Of a DNA stretch of 64,000 nucleotides, positions 1 to 7,229 are shown in pieces (positions within the stretch are counted from its first letter, which is position 1; the number at the start of each line of letters is the position of its first letter). The translations under genes and the position numbers were made by a program. The notes beneath the pieces are model-generated. The model made no database searches and had not been told where the DNA came from. It was given only the letters and a program-made list of their open reading frames with translations. The DNA is from Rugosimonospora sp040255525 (GTDB taxonomy: Bacteria; Actinomycetota; Actinomycetes; Mycobacteriales; Micromonosporaceae): the NCBI GenBank assembly GCA_040255525.1, contig JBDZVD010000011.1:1-64000 (forward strand). The letters run 5' to 3'.

Positions 1-3000
1 GCTGGGCGCCGGTCGGCCCGGCCCGCTCCCGCGGCTGTTCCGGCCGGCGGTCCTCGTGCCGCGTCCCCGGCGGGAGCCCGCCTGGCAGCAGCCGGCTCAG
101 CGCGGCGTTGCCCAGGGTCGCGCCGGTGGCCGCACCGGCCGCGATGGTCCAGCCCACCGGTCCCAGCGGCGTACACCCGAAGAACTGGCTGAGTCCCGGG
201 GTCTGGATGACCGCGGCGAGCACACCGGCGCTCGCCGCGGTCGCGGCCACCGTGGCCGGGTTCGTGCCGCCGGCCAGCATGGTCTGTCCGAGCTGGGTGC
301 CGACGAGCGCGGCCAGCGCGATCGTGCCGGCCCGCCGGGGGCCGGTCACCCGGCCGAGCGTCCAGCCGGTCGTCGCGCCGAGCGCGGTGGACGCAGCACG
401 GATCGCAATGTCCCGGGTGAGGATGCTGTCCAGGGACGCGTCCGGCCCCTCGCGCAGCAGCTCGTCGCCGCCGGTGGCCTTCGGCGGCCGCACCGCGATC
501 GCCATGGCCGGTGCCAGGTCGGTGAGCAGGTTGACCAGCAGCAGCTGCCGGGCGGTCAGCGCGGAGCGGCCGGTCGCGGCGGCGGTCAGCACGCTGAACG
601 TGATCTCGCCGAGGTTGCCGCCGATGAGGATGCTCAGCGCGTGCCGCACCGAGGACCACATCGCCCGGCCCTCGATCAGCGCGGCGATGATCGTCTCCAA
701 CCGGTCGTCGGTGACCACCAGGTCGGCGGCCGCGCTCGCCGCCGGCGTACCGCGCTGGCCGAGCGCGATGCCGACGTCGGCGAGCCGGATCGCCGGGGCG
801 TCGTTGGCGCCGTCCCCGGTCATCGCGACGGTACGGCCGCCTAGCTGCAGGCTCTGGATGATGCGTACCTTGTGGGCCGGGGTGCACCGGGCCACCACAT
901 CGGTCTCCGCCAGCAGCCGGGCCAGCCCGTCGTCGTCGAGCTCGTCGAGTTCGGACGCGGTGACCACCCGCTGGGCGCCGCCGTCCGTGCTGATCGTGGC
1001 GGCGATCGCCTCGGCCGTCGCCGGGTGGTCGCCGGTGATCATGATGGTGTGTACGCCCGCCTCGCGGATGCGCCGCACGGCGGGAGAGGCACTCTCGCGC
1101 ACCGAGTCGGCCAGCGCGAGGAAGCCGACGAAGATCAGCCCGTTCACGTCGTCATCGCACACGCTCGGGGACGGGTGCGCGCGTTCCGCCACGGCCAGAA
1201 TGCGGTGCCCGGCGCCGGCGTGCCGCTCCAGCACACCGAGCAGCTCCTGCCGTTCCCGGTCGCCCAGCGGGCGCTCGTCGCCGTCCAGCCGCTTTGCCGA
1301 GCAGCGCGGCACGATCGTCTCCGGGGCACCCTTCACGCTCAGTACGTGCCCGTCCCGGCCGGTACCGACCGTGGCGTGGTACCCGCGGGACGGCTCGAAC
1401 GGCAGCGTGCAGGTGTGCTCCCAGCCGGATACCCCGGTGTCCACCTGGACGCCGGCCCGCTCGGCCCCGTCCAGTACCGCCTGGTCGGTCTGCAGCGACG
1501 TGCCCGATGTCGGATCGGCCGGCGTGGCCCGCAGGGCGGCGGCGAGCACCCGGCGCAGCGGCTCGTCGAGCGCGTCGAGTTCGGCGTACCGGTCGCCGGC
1601 GCCCACCCCGGCGAGGCCGAGCCGCCCCTCGGTCAGCGTGCCGGTCTTGTCGAAGCACAGCACGTCCACCCGGCCCAGCGCCTCGATCGTCCGCGGGTTG
1701 CGCACCAGCGCGCCCTGCCCGGCCAGCCGCCGGGCGGCGGCCAGCTGCGCCGCGCTGACCAGGAACGGCAGCCCCTCCGGTACCGACGCGACCGCGAGGT
1801 TGGCCGCCTCGGCGGCGGTCTGCCCGAGCGGCACCCCGCGCAGCAAGCCGGCGCTGGCGACCGCGGCGGCGGAGGTGGCCGCCAGCGGCACGGCGGTGCG
1901 GGTCAGCCGCCCGAGGCGGGCCTCGACCCCGGTGGTCGGCGGAGCCTGGCGTGCCAGCGCCATGCCGCGGCCGACCTCGGTGTCCGCGCCGACCGCGACC
2001 ACCACCGCGCTGCCCTGGCCGGCCGCGACCGTGGTGCCCTCGTACAGCATGGAGGTGCGGTCGGCGACCGCCGCCGCGATGACCGGTGCGGCCGCCTTGC
2101 CGACCGGGAGCGACTCGCCGGTCAGCGACGACTCGTCCGCCTCCAGCCCGTCCGCCTCGAGCACCCGGCAGTCGGCCGGGATCACCTCGCCGGGGGACAG
2201 CAGGATGATGTCGCCGGGTACCAGGTCCGCGGCGGCGACGGCCTGCTCGCCGCCGTCGCGGCGGACCCGTGCGGAGACCATCGAGCGGGACAGCAGCGCG
2301 GCCAGCGACCGGTCGGTGGCGACCCGCTGCACCGCGCCGACCAGCGCGGTCAGGCCGAGCACCCCGCCGACCAGGCCGGCGTCGACCGGCGACCCGACCA
2401 CCGCGGACAGGCCGGCACCGGTGGCCAGCACCGGAGCGAGCGGGTTGGCCAGCTCCTCGACGAACGCGCGGCCCAGGCCCATGCCTCCGCTGCCCTCGCC
2501 GGACCTGCCCTGTGCCCGGCGGTGGGCCTCCTCGGTGGACAGCCCGTCCGGCCCGGTGTGCAGGCGCTCCAGCACGTTGTGGACCGGCATGAGGTGCCAC
2601 GGCACGCTCGCCCCGGGCGGGGTCAGCACCTCGGCGTCGACCTGCTGCGCGCTCCACAACCCGGACGCCATGGCCACCCCGGCCGTGGCGTTGACCGCGT
2701 TGAGGGTACGGGTGGGCAGCCGAGCGGGCGGGGAGGTGAACGCCGCCAGGGCACCCAGCCCGGTACCTGCCCGGGACAGCGTGATGCTGTTGCGGGCCAC
2801 CGTCCGGGCCGTCCCCGCCGCGTCGACCACCAGCGCGGCGGCGGTCAGGTCGGATTCGAGCAGCAGGTGAGCGCCCCAGGCCGGCTCGCCGTCCTTCCCG
2901 CGCACGCCCAGCCCGCAGTCACTGGCGCCCAGCGCGCGCCGGTTCGCGGAGACCAGCATCACCCCCGCCCCCTCGCTCTGCAGGGTGCGCACCGAGTCGA

Positions 3001-4546
3001 CGAGCCGCGTCCCGCCGGGCATCAGTCGGTCGGCGAAGTCGTGGCGCCGACCGCGCCCTCCGGCCACGACCAGGCGCATCCCGGCCCGGCGTGCGGCCGC
3101 GGCCACGACATCCAGGTCGGGGGTCGGCTCGGGCTCGGCGCGCACGATCGCGGCCAGTTCGCCGCCCCGGGCCAGGCCGAGCGCCATACCGCCGTCGGCA
3201 CCCAGCCGCTGCGCGTGCTCCGCGCCGGCGTCGCCGAGCCAACTGAAAGCGGGTTCGCCTCCGCCAGACCCCGGCTGCGCCCCCCGGGGCCAACTGGGGG
3301 CGGGCTCGCCTCCGCCAGACCCCGGCTCCGGCTGCGCCGCCTGGAGTTGCGTGGCGGCGTGCGCGTCCAGTGGGGCCAGGACCCAGCCGTCACCCTCCCG
3401 CCGGGAGTCCGGCCGGTACGGGTCGAACAGCGCGAACGCCGCGCTGGCCACCTCTTCCAGGTCGGCGCCGGTCAGCGGAGCCAGGTCGGTGAGCATGGCA
3501 CGGTCCGTGCCCACCGCGTCCGCGTCGAGGACCAGCGTGTCCATGCGCTCGAGTTCGCGCAGCACGCCGCGGTCCATCGCGATCACCCCGCGCTGGGCCA
3601 GGATCCGGCCGACCCGGGCCGCGTACGCCTCCCGGCCGCCGAACGCCGCCTTCGGCAGCGCGGACAGCGCCAGCGCCGCCGAGCGTTTGAACCCGGCCAG
3701 CGGGAAGGCGAGCGCGCCGGCAGCGCCGCCGGCCGCGAGGATCCGGTTGGCGTAGCGCTCCAGCGGGCCGTCCGGCAGCGGCACCGGCCGGTTCTGGGCC
3801 ACCCGGGCCGCGGCCGCCCGTTCCGGCGTACCGGTCAACTGCTCCTCCGCGGCTGCCCAGGCGGCCTGCTGCGCGCGCGCCTCGCGCCACTGCAGGATCC
3901 GCTGCGTACCGTCGACGGCAATGCCGGTCCAGCCGCCGGCCAGCCCCTGCGACAGCGCCTCGATCAGCGGCAGCACCGAGTCCGCCCGCCGCGCCCCGTG
4001 CAGCCACCGGGCGGCCAGTGCGTGCAGCCGGGGATGGAAGTCCGTCATGTTGGCCAGCCCGGCCAGTTCGCCGGGCAGCGGTGCGAAGGGCAGGATCCGG
4101 GTCAGCACCGACAGGCCGAGGCCGACTCCGTCGGCGGCCAGTGTGGACAGCGCCTTGCGGGTGCGCGGCCCCTCCTCCGGCGGGTGCGGCGGCTCCAGGT
4201 CGCCGTCGGGCTCCAGCCCGTCCATCCGCTCGGCCGCCGCGACCGCCGCGGTCAGGTCCGCGACCCGTGGCTCCGGTGGCTGCACCGCGACGATCACCCG
4301 GGCGGTCGGCGCGTTGACCCTGGCCCAGGCGACGCCGGGCAGCCGCTCCAGCAGTTGCTCCACGCGGGCGGCCAGTGCGTCGGCCCCGTCCCGCTCGACG
4401 CCCCGTACCTCGATGTGGTAGCGGCCCGGTACCGACCACACGCAGCGTTCGGTACCGCTGGCCACCCGTACGAACCGGTGCAGCGCGGACCCCGCGGCGC
4501 GGGACAGCCCGGCGACCATGCCGGGCGGCCGCGTCCACCGGGTCAT
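1..4546 (-). CDS. CtpI-like cation-translocating P-type ATPase, 3' end off window
   Basis: This very long P-type ATPase runs off the left edge; at least 1,515 codons are present, in the size range of mycobacterial CtpI rather than the usual 700-900 residues. Such pumps move cations across the membrane using ATP; the substrate cannot be read here. The N-terminus (about residues 30-110) resembles a heavy-metal-associated domain without a CxxC. A long helical, weakly conserved region follows, then a classical core: TGES actuator motif near residue 810, the PEGLP membrane motif, and DKTGTLT with phosphorylated Asp near 966. The ATG at 4546 is chosen; an in-frame ATG lies nine codons later. The visible C-terminal tail is Arg/Glu/Pro-rich, so the stop is probably close. 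Residues about 402-435 are a Gly/Pro repeat, reported as a finding. Confidence 0.88.
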   Translation of the reverse strand, partial: MTRWTRPPGMVAGLSRAAGSALHRFVRVASGTERCVWSVPGRYHIEVRGVERDGADALAARVEQLLERLPGVAWARVNAPTARVIVAVQPPEPRVADLTAAVAAAERMDGLEPDGDLEPPHPPEEGPRTRKALSTLAADGVGLGLSVLTRILPFAPLPGELAGLANMTDFHPRLHALAARWLHGARRADSVLPLIEALSQGLAGGWTGIAVDGTQRILQWREARAQQAAWAAAEEQLTGTPERAAAARVAQNRPVPLPDGPLERYANRILAAGGAAGALAFPLAGFKRSAALALSALPKAAFGGREAYAARVGRILAQRGVIAMDRGVLRELERMDTLVLDADAVGTDRAMLTDLAPLTGADLEEVASAAFALFDPYRPDSRREGDGWVLAPLDAHAATQLQAAQPEPGSGGGEPAPSWPRGAQPGSGGGEPAFSWLGDAGAEHAQRLGADGGMALGLARGGELAAIVRAEPEPTPDLDVVAAAARRAGMRLVVAGGRGRRHDFADRLMPGGTRLVDSVRTLQSEGAGVMLVSANRRALGASDCGLGVRGKDGEPAWGAHLLLESDLTAAALVVDAAGTARTVARNSITLSRAGTGLGALAAFTSPPARLPTRTLNAVNATAGVAMASGLWSAQQVDAEVLTPPGASVPWHLMPVHNVLERLHTGPDGLSTEEAHRRAQGRSGEGSGGMGLGRAFVEELANPLAPVLATGAGLSAVVGSPVDAGLVGGVLGLTALVGAVQRVATDRSLAALLSRSMVSARVRRDGGEQAVAAADLVPGDIILLSPGEVIPADCRVLEADGLEADESSLTGESLPVGKAAAPVIAAAVADRTSMLYEGTTVAAGQGSAVVVAVGADTEVGRGMALARQAPPTTGVEARLGRLTRTAVPLAATSAAAVASAGLLRGVPLGQTAAEAANLAVASVPEGLPFLVSAAQLAAARRLAGQGALVRNPRTIEALGRVDVLCFDKTGTLTEGRLGLAGVGAGDRYAELDALDEPLRRVLAAALRATPADPTSGTSLQTDQAVLDGAERAGVQVDTGVSGWEHTCTLPFEPSRGYHATVGTGRDGHVLSVKGAPETIVPRCSAKRLDGDERPLGDRERQELLGVLERHAGAGHRILAVAERAHPSPSVCDDDVNGLIFVGFLALADSVRESASPAVRRIREAGVHTIMITGDHPATAEAIAATISTDGGAQRVVTASELDELDDDGLARLLAETDVVARCTPAHKVRIIQSLQLGGRTVAMTGDGANDAPAIRLADVGIALGQRGTPAASAAADLVVTDDRLETIIAALIEGRAMWSSVRHALSILIGGNLGEITFSVLTAAATGRSALTARQLLLVNLLTDLAPAMAIAVRPPKATGGDELLREGPDASLDSILTRDIAIRAASTALGATTGWTLGRVTGPRRAGTIALAALVGTQLGQTMLAGGTNPATVAATAASAGVLAAVIQTPGLSQFFGCTPLGPVGWTIAAGAATGATLGNAALSRLLPGGLPPGTRHEDRRPEQPRERAGPTGAQ
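3245..3345 (-). repeat. In-frame duplicated Gln-Pro/Gly-rich coding repeat
   Basis: Two imperfect copies (about 3245-3280 and 3296-3340) sit in frame in the linker of the P-type ATPase, each encoding a run of the type AQPxxGSGGGEPAxSW. The distal copy shares about 30 nearly identical bases with the 57-bp units in the LacI-like gene near 52.1 kb, so they appear to belong to one repeat family. Confidence 0.7.
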
Positions 4547-4555
4547 CGGCACACC

Positions 4556-4645
4556 GCGCCCCGCGCCGCGTCCCGGACGGCGCCCCGCGCCGCGTCCCGG
4601 ACGGCGCCCCGCGCCGCGTCCCGGACGGCGCCCCGGGCCGCGTCG
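4556..4645. repeat. 24-bp GC-rich tandem repeat, 3.7 copies
   Basis: Three perfect 24-bp units (4556-4579, 4580-4603, 4604-4627) and a diverged partial unit lie directly upstream of the P-type ATPase start. Being a multiple of three, the array stays open in several frames, but no start codon with a ribosome binding site makes it a credible gene. It lies in the ATPase leader region. Confidence 0.85.
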
Positions 4646-4711
4646 GGGCGAACCCGGCGCATGGAACCCGCCGCCGGTGGAATACCAGGCCGGTAGCCCG
4701 AGGAGGCTGGA

Positions 4712-4981
4712 ATGACCGTCACACCGCCGCGCGCGTGGGCGCGCGAATCCCACGACAAGCGCGTGCACATGTACCCGACACGGGTACGGCTGCCACTCAT
4801 CGGCGACGTCACGGCGCCTCCTCCCGGCCAGATGGCCTACTTCGCCGGCCTCGGCATCCTCGCCGCCGTCGAGATCATCGAGTGGCCGCTGGCGCTGGTG
4901 ATCGGCACCGGGCACCTGCTCTCGCACCAGCCCTGGTCCCGGATCCTGGGCGGACTGGGTGGGGCGGCCGAGGAGGCGTGA
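4712..4981 (+). CDS. Small membrane-associated protein of unknown function
   Basis: An 89-residue protein with a basic, Arg/His-rich N-terminus followed by one hydrophobic stretch (about residues 42-70, containing AYFAGLGILAAVEIIEWPLA) and a Gly/Ala/Glu tail. It looks like a single-pass small membrane protein. It is preceded by a purine-rich site (GAGGAGGCTGGA) at good spacing. It is divergent from the P-type ATPase and sits beside the CBS and DUF2231 genes, so it may belong to the same stress-type group. I do not recognise a characterised family. Confidence 0.65.
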   Translation: MTVTPPRAWARESHDKRVHMYPTRVRLPLIGDVTAPPPGQMAYFAGLGILAAVEIIEWPLALVIGTGHLLSHQPWSRILGGLGGAAEEA

Positions 4982-5011
4982 GTCGCGGACGCGGGCGCCG
5001 AACGGGCCGGC

Positions 5012-5440
5012 TCAGCTGTTCGGCGGTGCCGCGTACACCGCGGCGGTGAAGCGCTGGATCTCCCCTTCGTCCAGGTTGGTTACGATGTCGGCCTCGGAGA
5101 TGATGCCGACCAGGCGCTGCTCGTCCAGCACTGGAATCCGGCGGACCGTGTGATCCGCCATGCGCTGCAGCGCCTCGCCGATGTCCGCGTCCGCGTCCAC
5201 CGAGACCGGCATCCCCCGGGCCAGTTCCCCGGCCCGCATCTCGCGCGGGTCCGCTCCCTCCGCCACGCACCGCACGACGATGTCGCGGTCGGTCAGGATC
5301 CCGCGCAGGCTGCCGTCCTCGCTACAGATCGGTACGGCGCCGACGTGCAGATCACGCATGGCCCGAGCGGCGATGCTCAGCGTCTCGTTCTCGCCGACAC
5401 ACTTCACCCCGGTGTGCATGATCTCCCGAGCGGTCGTCAT
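5012..5440 (-). CDS. CBS-domain pair protein
   Basis: A 142-residue protein made almost entirely of two CBS domains (about residues 8-60 and 75-128), each ending in the typical L-x-GIxTDRDI or VGIISEADI strand-helix. CBS pairs (Bateman modules) bind adenine nucleotides and act as energy sensors; with no catalytic domain attached, this is a stand-alone sensor like mycobacterial Hrp1. The start at 5440 is chosen over an upstream in-frame start because GAGGAGGGAGAGG lies just before it and the CBS fold begins at once. A second stand-alone CBS protein lies at 17130-17549. Divergent from the DUF2231 gene. Confidence 0.88.
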   Translation of the reverse strand: MTTAREIMHTGVKCVGENETLSIAARAMRDLHVGAVPICSEDGSLRGILTDRDIVVRCVAEGADPREMRAGELARGMPVSVDADADIGEALQRMADHTVRRIPVLDEQRLVGIISEADIVTNLDEGEIQRFTAAVYAAPPNS

Positions 5441-5655
5441 GGCCGCCTCTCCCTCCTCGCCGCGAGGCCGTCCCGCGGCGGGGCTCGCCGGCCCCTCCCG
5501 CTGACGTTCCTTCACGCTAACCGGCCGCCTCCTTCGCCAGGGCCGGAATCGGCGGGCTTGCCGGGGCTCGCGCGCTTTCTGCGCATAACGAGGGCACGTT
5601 CCGGGTAGGCCCAGGGCCGGCACGCGGACACGCGCGCCGGGAGGAGGAGATGCGC

Positions 5656-6153
5656 ATGCAGACCCGAGCGAAAGCAATGGGTCACCAGATCCACCCGATG
5701 CTGGTGGCGTTTCCCCTGGGGCTGCTGGGCACCGGGGTGATTTTCGACATCGTGTACCTGGCGACCGACCGGCACGGGTTCGAGATCGCGGCGGCGTACA
5801 CCATCGGCGCCGGCGTCATCGGCGGGCTCTTGGCCGGCCTGTTCGGCCTGATCGACGCGGCCGCCATCCCGTCCCGTACCCGCGCGAAGCGGATCGGTCT
5901 GCTGCACGGCCTGGGCAACGTGGCGGCGCTCGTGCTGTTCGCCATCAGCTGGTTCCTGCGCGAGCAGGCGGTGGCCTGGCATCCCGGTACCGCGGCGCTG
6001 GTCCTCAGCTTCGTGGGCATCGTGATCATCATCGGTACCGCGTGGCTCGGTGGCGAGCTGGTGGAGCAGCTGGGCGTCGGCATCGCGCCGGGTGCCGACG
6101 TGAACGCGCCGAGTTCGCTGTCGTCACAGCGTCGGGGCCTGACCAGCCACTGA
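5656..6153 (+). CDS. DUF2231 family integral membrane protein
   Basis: About 165 residues with four hydrophobic segments (roughly residues 15-38, 48-68, 82-100 and 115-138). The opening HQIHPMLVAFPLGLL is the hallmark of DUF2231 membrane proteins, in which conserved His and Pro lie at the start of helix 1. Function is unknown; some relatives have been linked to haem or redox roles. Two ATGs are in frame at 5650 and 5656. The GAGGAGGAG Shine-Dalgarno runs right into the first, so the second has the proper spacing and is preferred. It is transcribed away from the CBS gene. Confidence 0.85.
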   Translation: MQTRAKAMGHQIHPMLVAFPLGLLGTGVIFDIVYLATDRHGFEIAAAYTIGAGVIGGLLAGLFGLIDAAAIPSRTRAKRIGLLHGLGNVAALVLFAISWFLREQAVAWHPGTAALVLSFVGIVIIIGTAWLGGELVEQLGVGIAPGADVNAPSSLSSQRRGLTSH

Positions 6154-6168
6154 CGTCGGTTACCTCGA

Positions 6169-6195
6169 CTGGCCGGCTCCACGGGGGCCGGCCAG
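6169..6195. terminator. Hairpin after DUF2231 gene
   Basis: A 9-bp inverted repeat (CTGGCCGGC / GCCGGCCAG) with an 8-base loop lies 16 bases after the DUF2231 stop, between convergent genes. There is no U-tract, as is usual in high-GC actinobacteria. Confidence 0.55.
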
Positions 6196-6230
6196 CTCAC
6201 GCGCCTCCGGCCGGGCACGGGAGGTAACGG

Positions 6231-6274
6231 GCGCCGGCGGGACCGGCTCAGGGTACCGGCGGGACCGGCTCAGG
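6231..6274. repeat. 22-bp tandem duplication at the aldolase 3' end
   Basis: Two adjacent 22-bp copies (6231-6252 and 6253-6274), differing only near the start, overlap the aldolase stop codon, so one copy contains the real stop. This is a small local duplication at a gene end. Confidence 0.6.
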
Positions 6275-7163
6275 GCACCGGGTTCTGCGCGAGGATCTCG
6301 CGCAGCTGGCCGACCAGTCGCAGCGACGCGTCATGGTCGCGCTGCCAGACGTTGCGGCCGAAGATCAGCCCCATCGCGCCGGCCCGCATCGACTCGGTCG
6401 CCTTCTCCAGCATCTTCGCGTCGCCGGCCTTCTCGCCCCCGGAAACCAGGACGAGGGACCGGCCGGCCGCGTGGACCACCGCGTCGATCGCCTGCTGGTT
6501 GCTGAACTCGCCGTCGTAGGGGGCGGGAACCGAGGTGCGCTTGTCCGGCTTCGGGAAGTTCACCTTCACCACGTCGGCGCCCAGTTCGCTGGCGATGCGG
6601 GCCGCGTAGTGCACGGAGTAGAAGGAGTCCCTGCCGCCCTTGGCGTCGATCGCCGAGCCGCGCGGGTACGCCCAGACGATCAGCGGCATGCCCAGCCGCT
6701 GGGCGTCCCGGCGTACCGTCATGAACTGCGTGAAGTCCTCGTGCTGCGCGGGGCTGCCGATGTAGAGGGTGTAGCCGACCGCGTCCGCGCCCAGGCGCAC
6801 CGCGTCCTCGACCGTGGCGTTGAACGGGGACAGCGGGTAGTCGTCGGACGGGATCTCGGTCTTGCCGTTGAGCTTGACGATCAGCGGCACCTGTCCGGCG
6901 TAGTCCCAGTAGAACTTCTCGGCCAGACCGATCTGGACGGCGATGCCGTTGAACCCGCCCTCGACGGCGAGCTTGATGATGTACTTCGGGTCCGCCGCGG
7001 CCGGGTTGGCGAAGAAGTCCCGGGGGCCGTGCTCCAACCCCTGGTCGTACGGCAGGAAGATGGCCTTTCCGTTGCCCAGGCCGTGCTGGTACAGGATGCG
7101 GTGCAGCCGGGCCTTCTTGCCGGTATCCAGCCCCAGCCGGCGCAGCTGCGCGTGGTCGCCCAT
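6270..7163 (-). CDS. Class I fructose-bisphosphate aldolase (DhnA type)
   Basis: A 297-residue TIM-barrel aldolase of the archaeal/DhnA class I type, expected to split fructose 1,6-bisphosphate into dihydroxyacetone phosphate and glyceraldehyde 3-phosphate through a lysine Schiff base and without metal. Visible signatures are FLPYDQGLEHGP near residue 35, the Schiff-base region VVKVNFPKPDK, and the phosphate-binding LVSGGEK and GLIFGRNVWQ strands at the end of the barrel. The ATG at 7163 sits about six bases after AGGAG; an ATG one codon earlier is possible. It lies 66 bp downstream of the phosphoketolase in the same direction, so the two are probably co-transcribed. Confidence 0.93.
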   Translation of the reverse strand: MGDHAQLRRLGLDTGKKARLHRILYQHGLGNGKAIFLPYDQGLEHGPRDFFANPAAADPKYIIKLAVEGGFNGIAVQIGLAEKFYWDYAGQVPLIVKLNGKTEIPSDDYPLSPFNATVEDAVRLGADAVGYTLYIGSPAQHEDFTQFMTVRRDAQRLGMPLIVWAYPRGSAIDAKGGRDSFYSVHYAARIASELGADVVKVNFPKPDKRTSVPAPYDGEFSNQQAIDAVVHAAGRSLVLVSGGEKAGDAKMLEKATESMRAGAMGLIFGRNVWQRDHDASLRLVGQLREILAQNPVP

Positions 7164-7229
7164 CATGATCTCCTCTCTACCCGGGTACGTGCCCCGAAAC
7201 AGGTACGTGCCCGCAAACACGCGTCCGGA

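Noticed and set aside
872..4696. Very long open frame on the + strand opposite the P-type ATPase
   Set aside because: It is Arg/Gly/Pro-rich without any motif and lies antisense to a gene with intact TGES and DKTGTLT motifs; an artefact of high GC.
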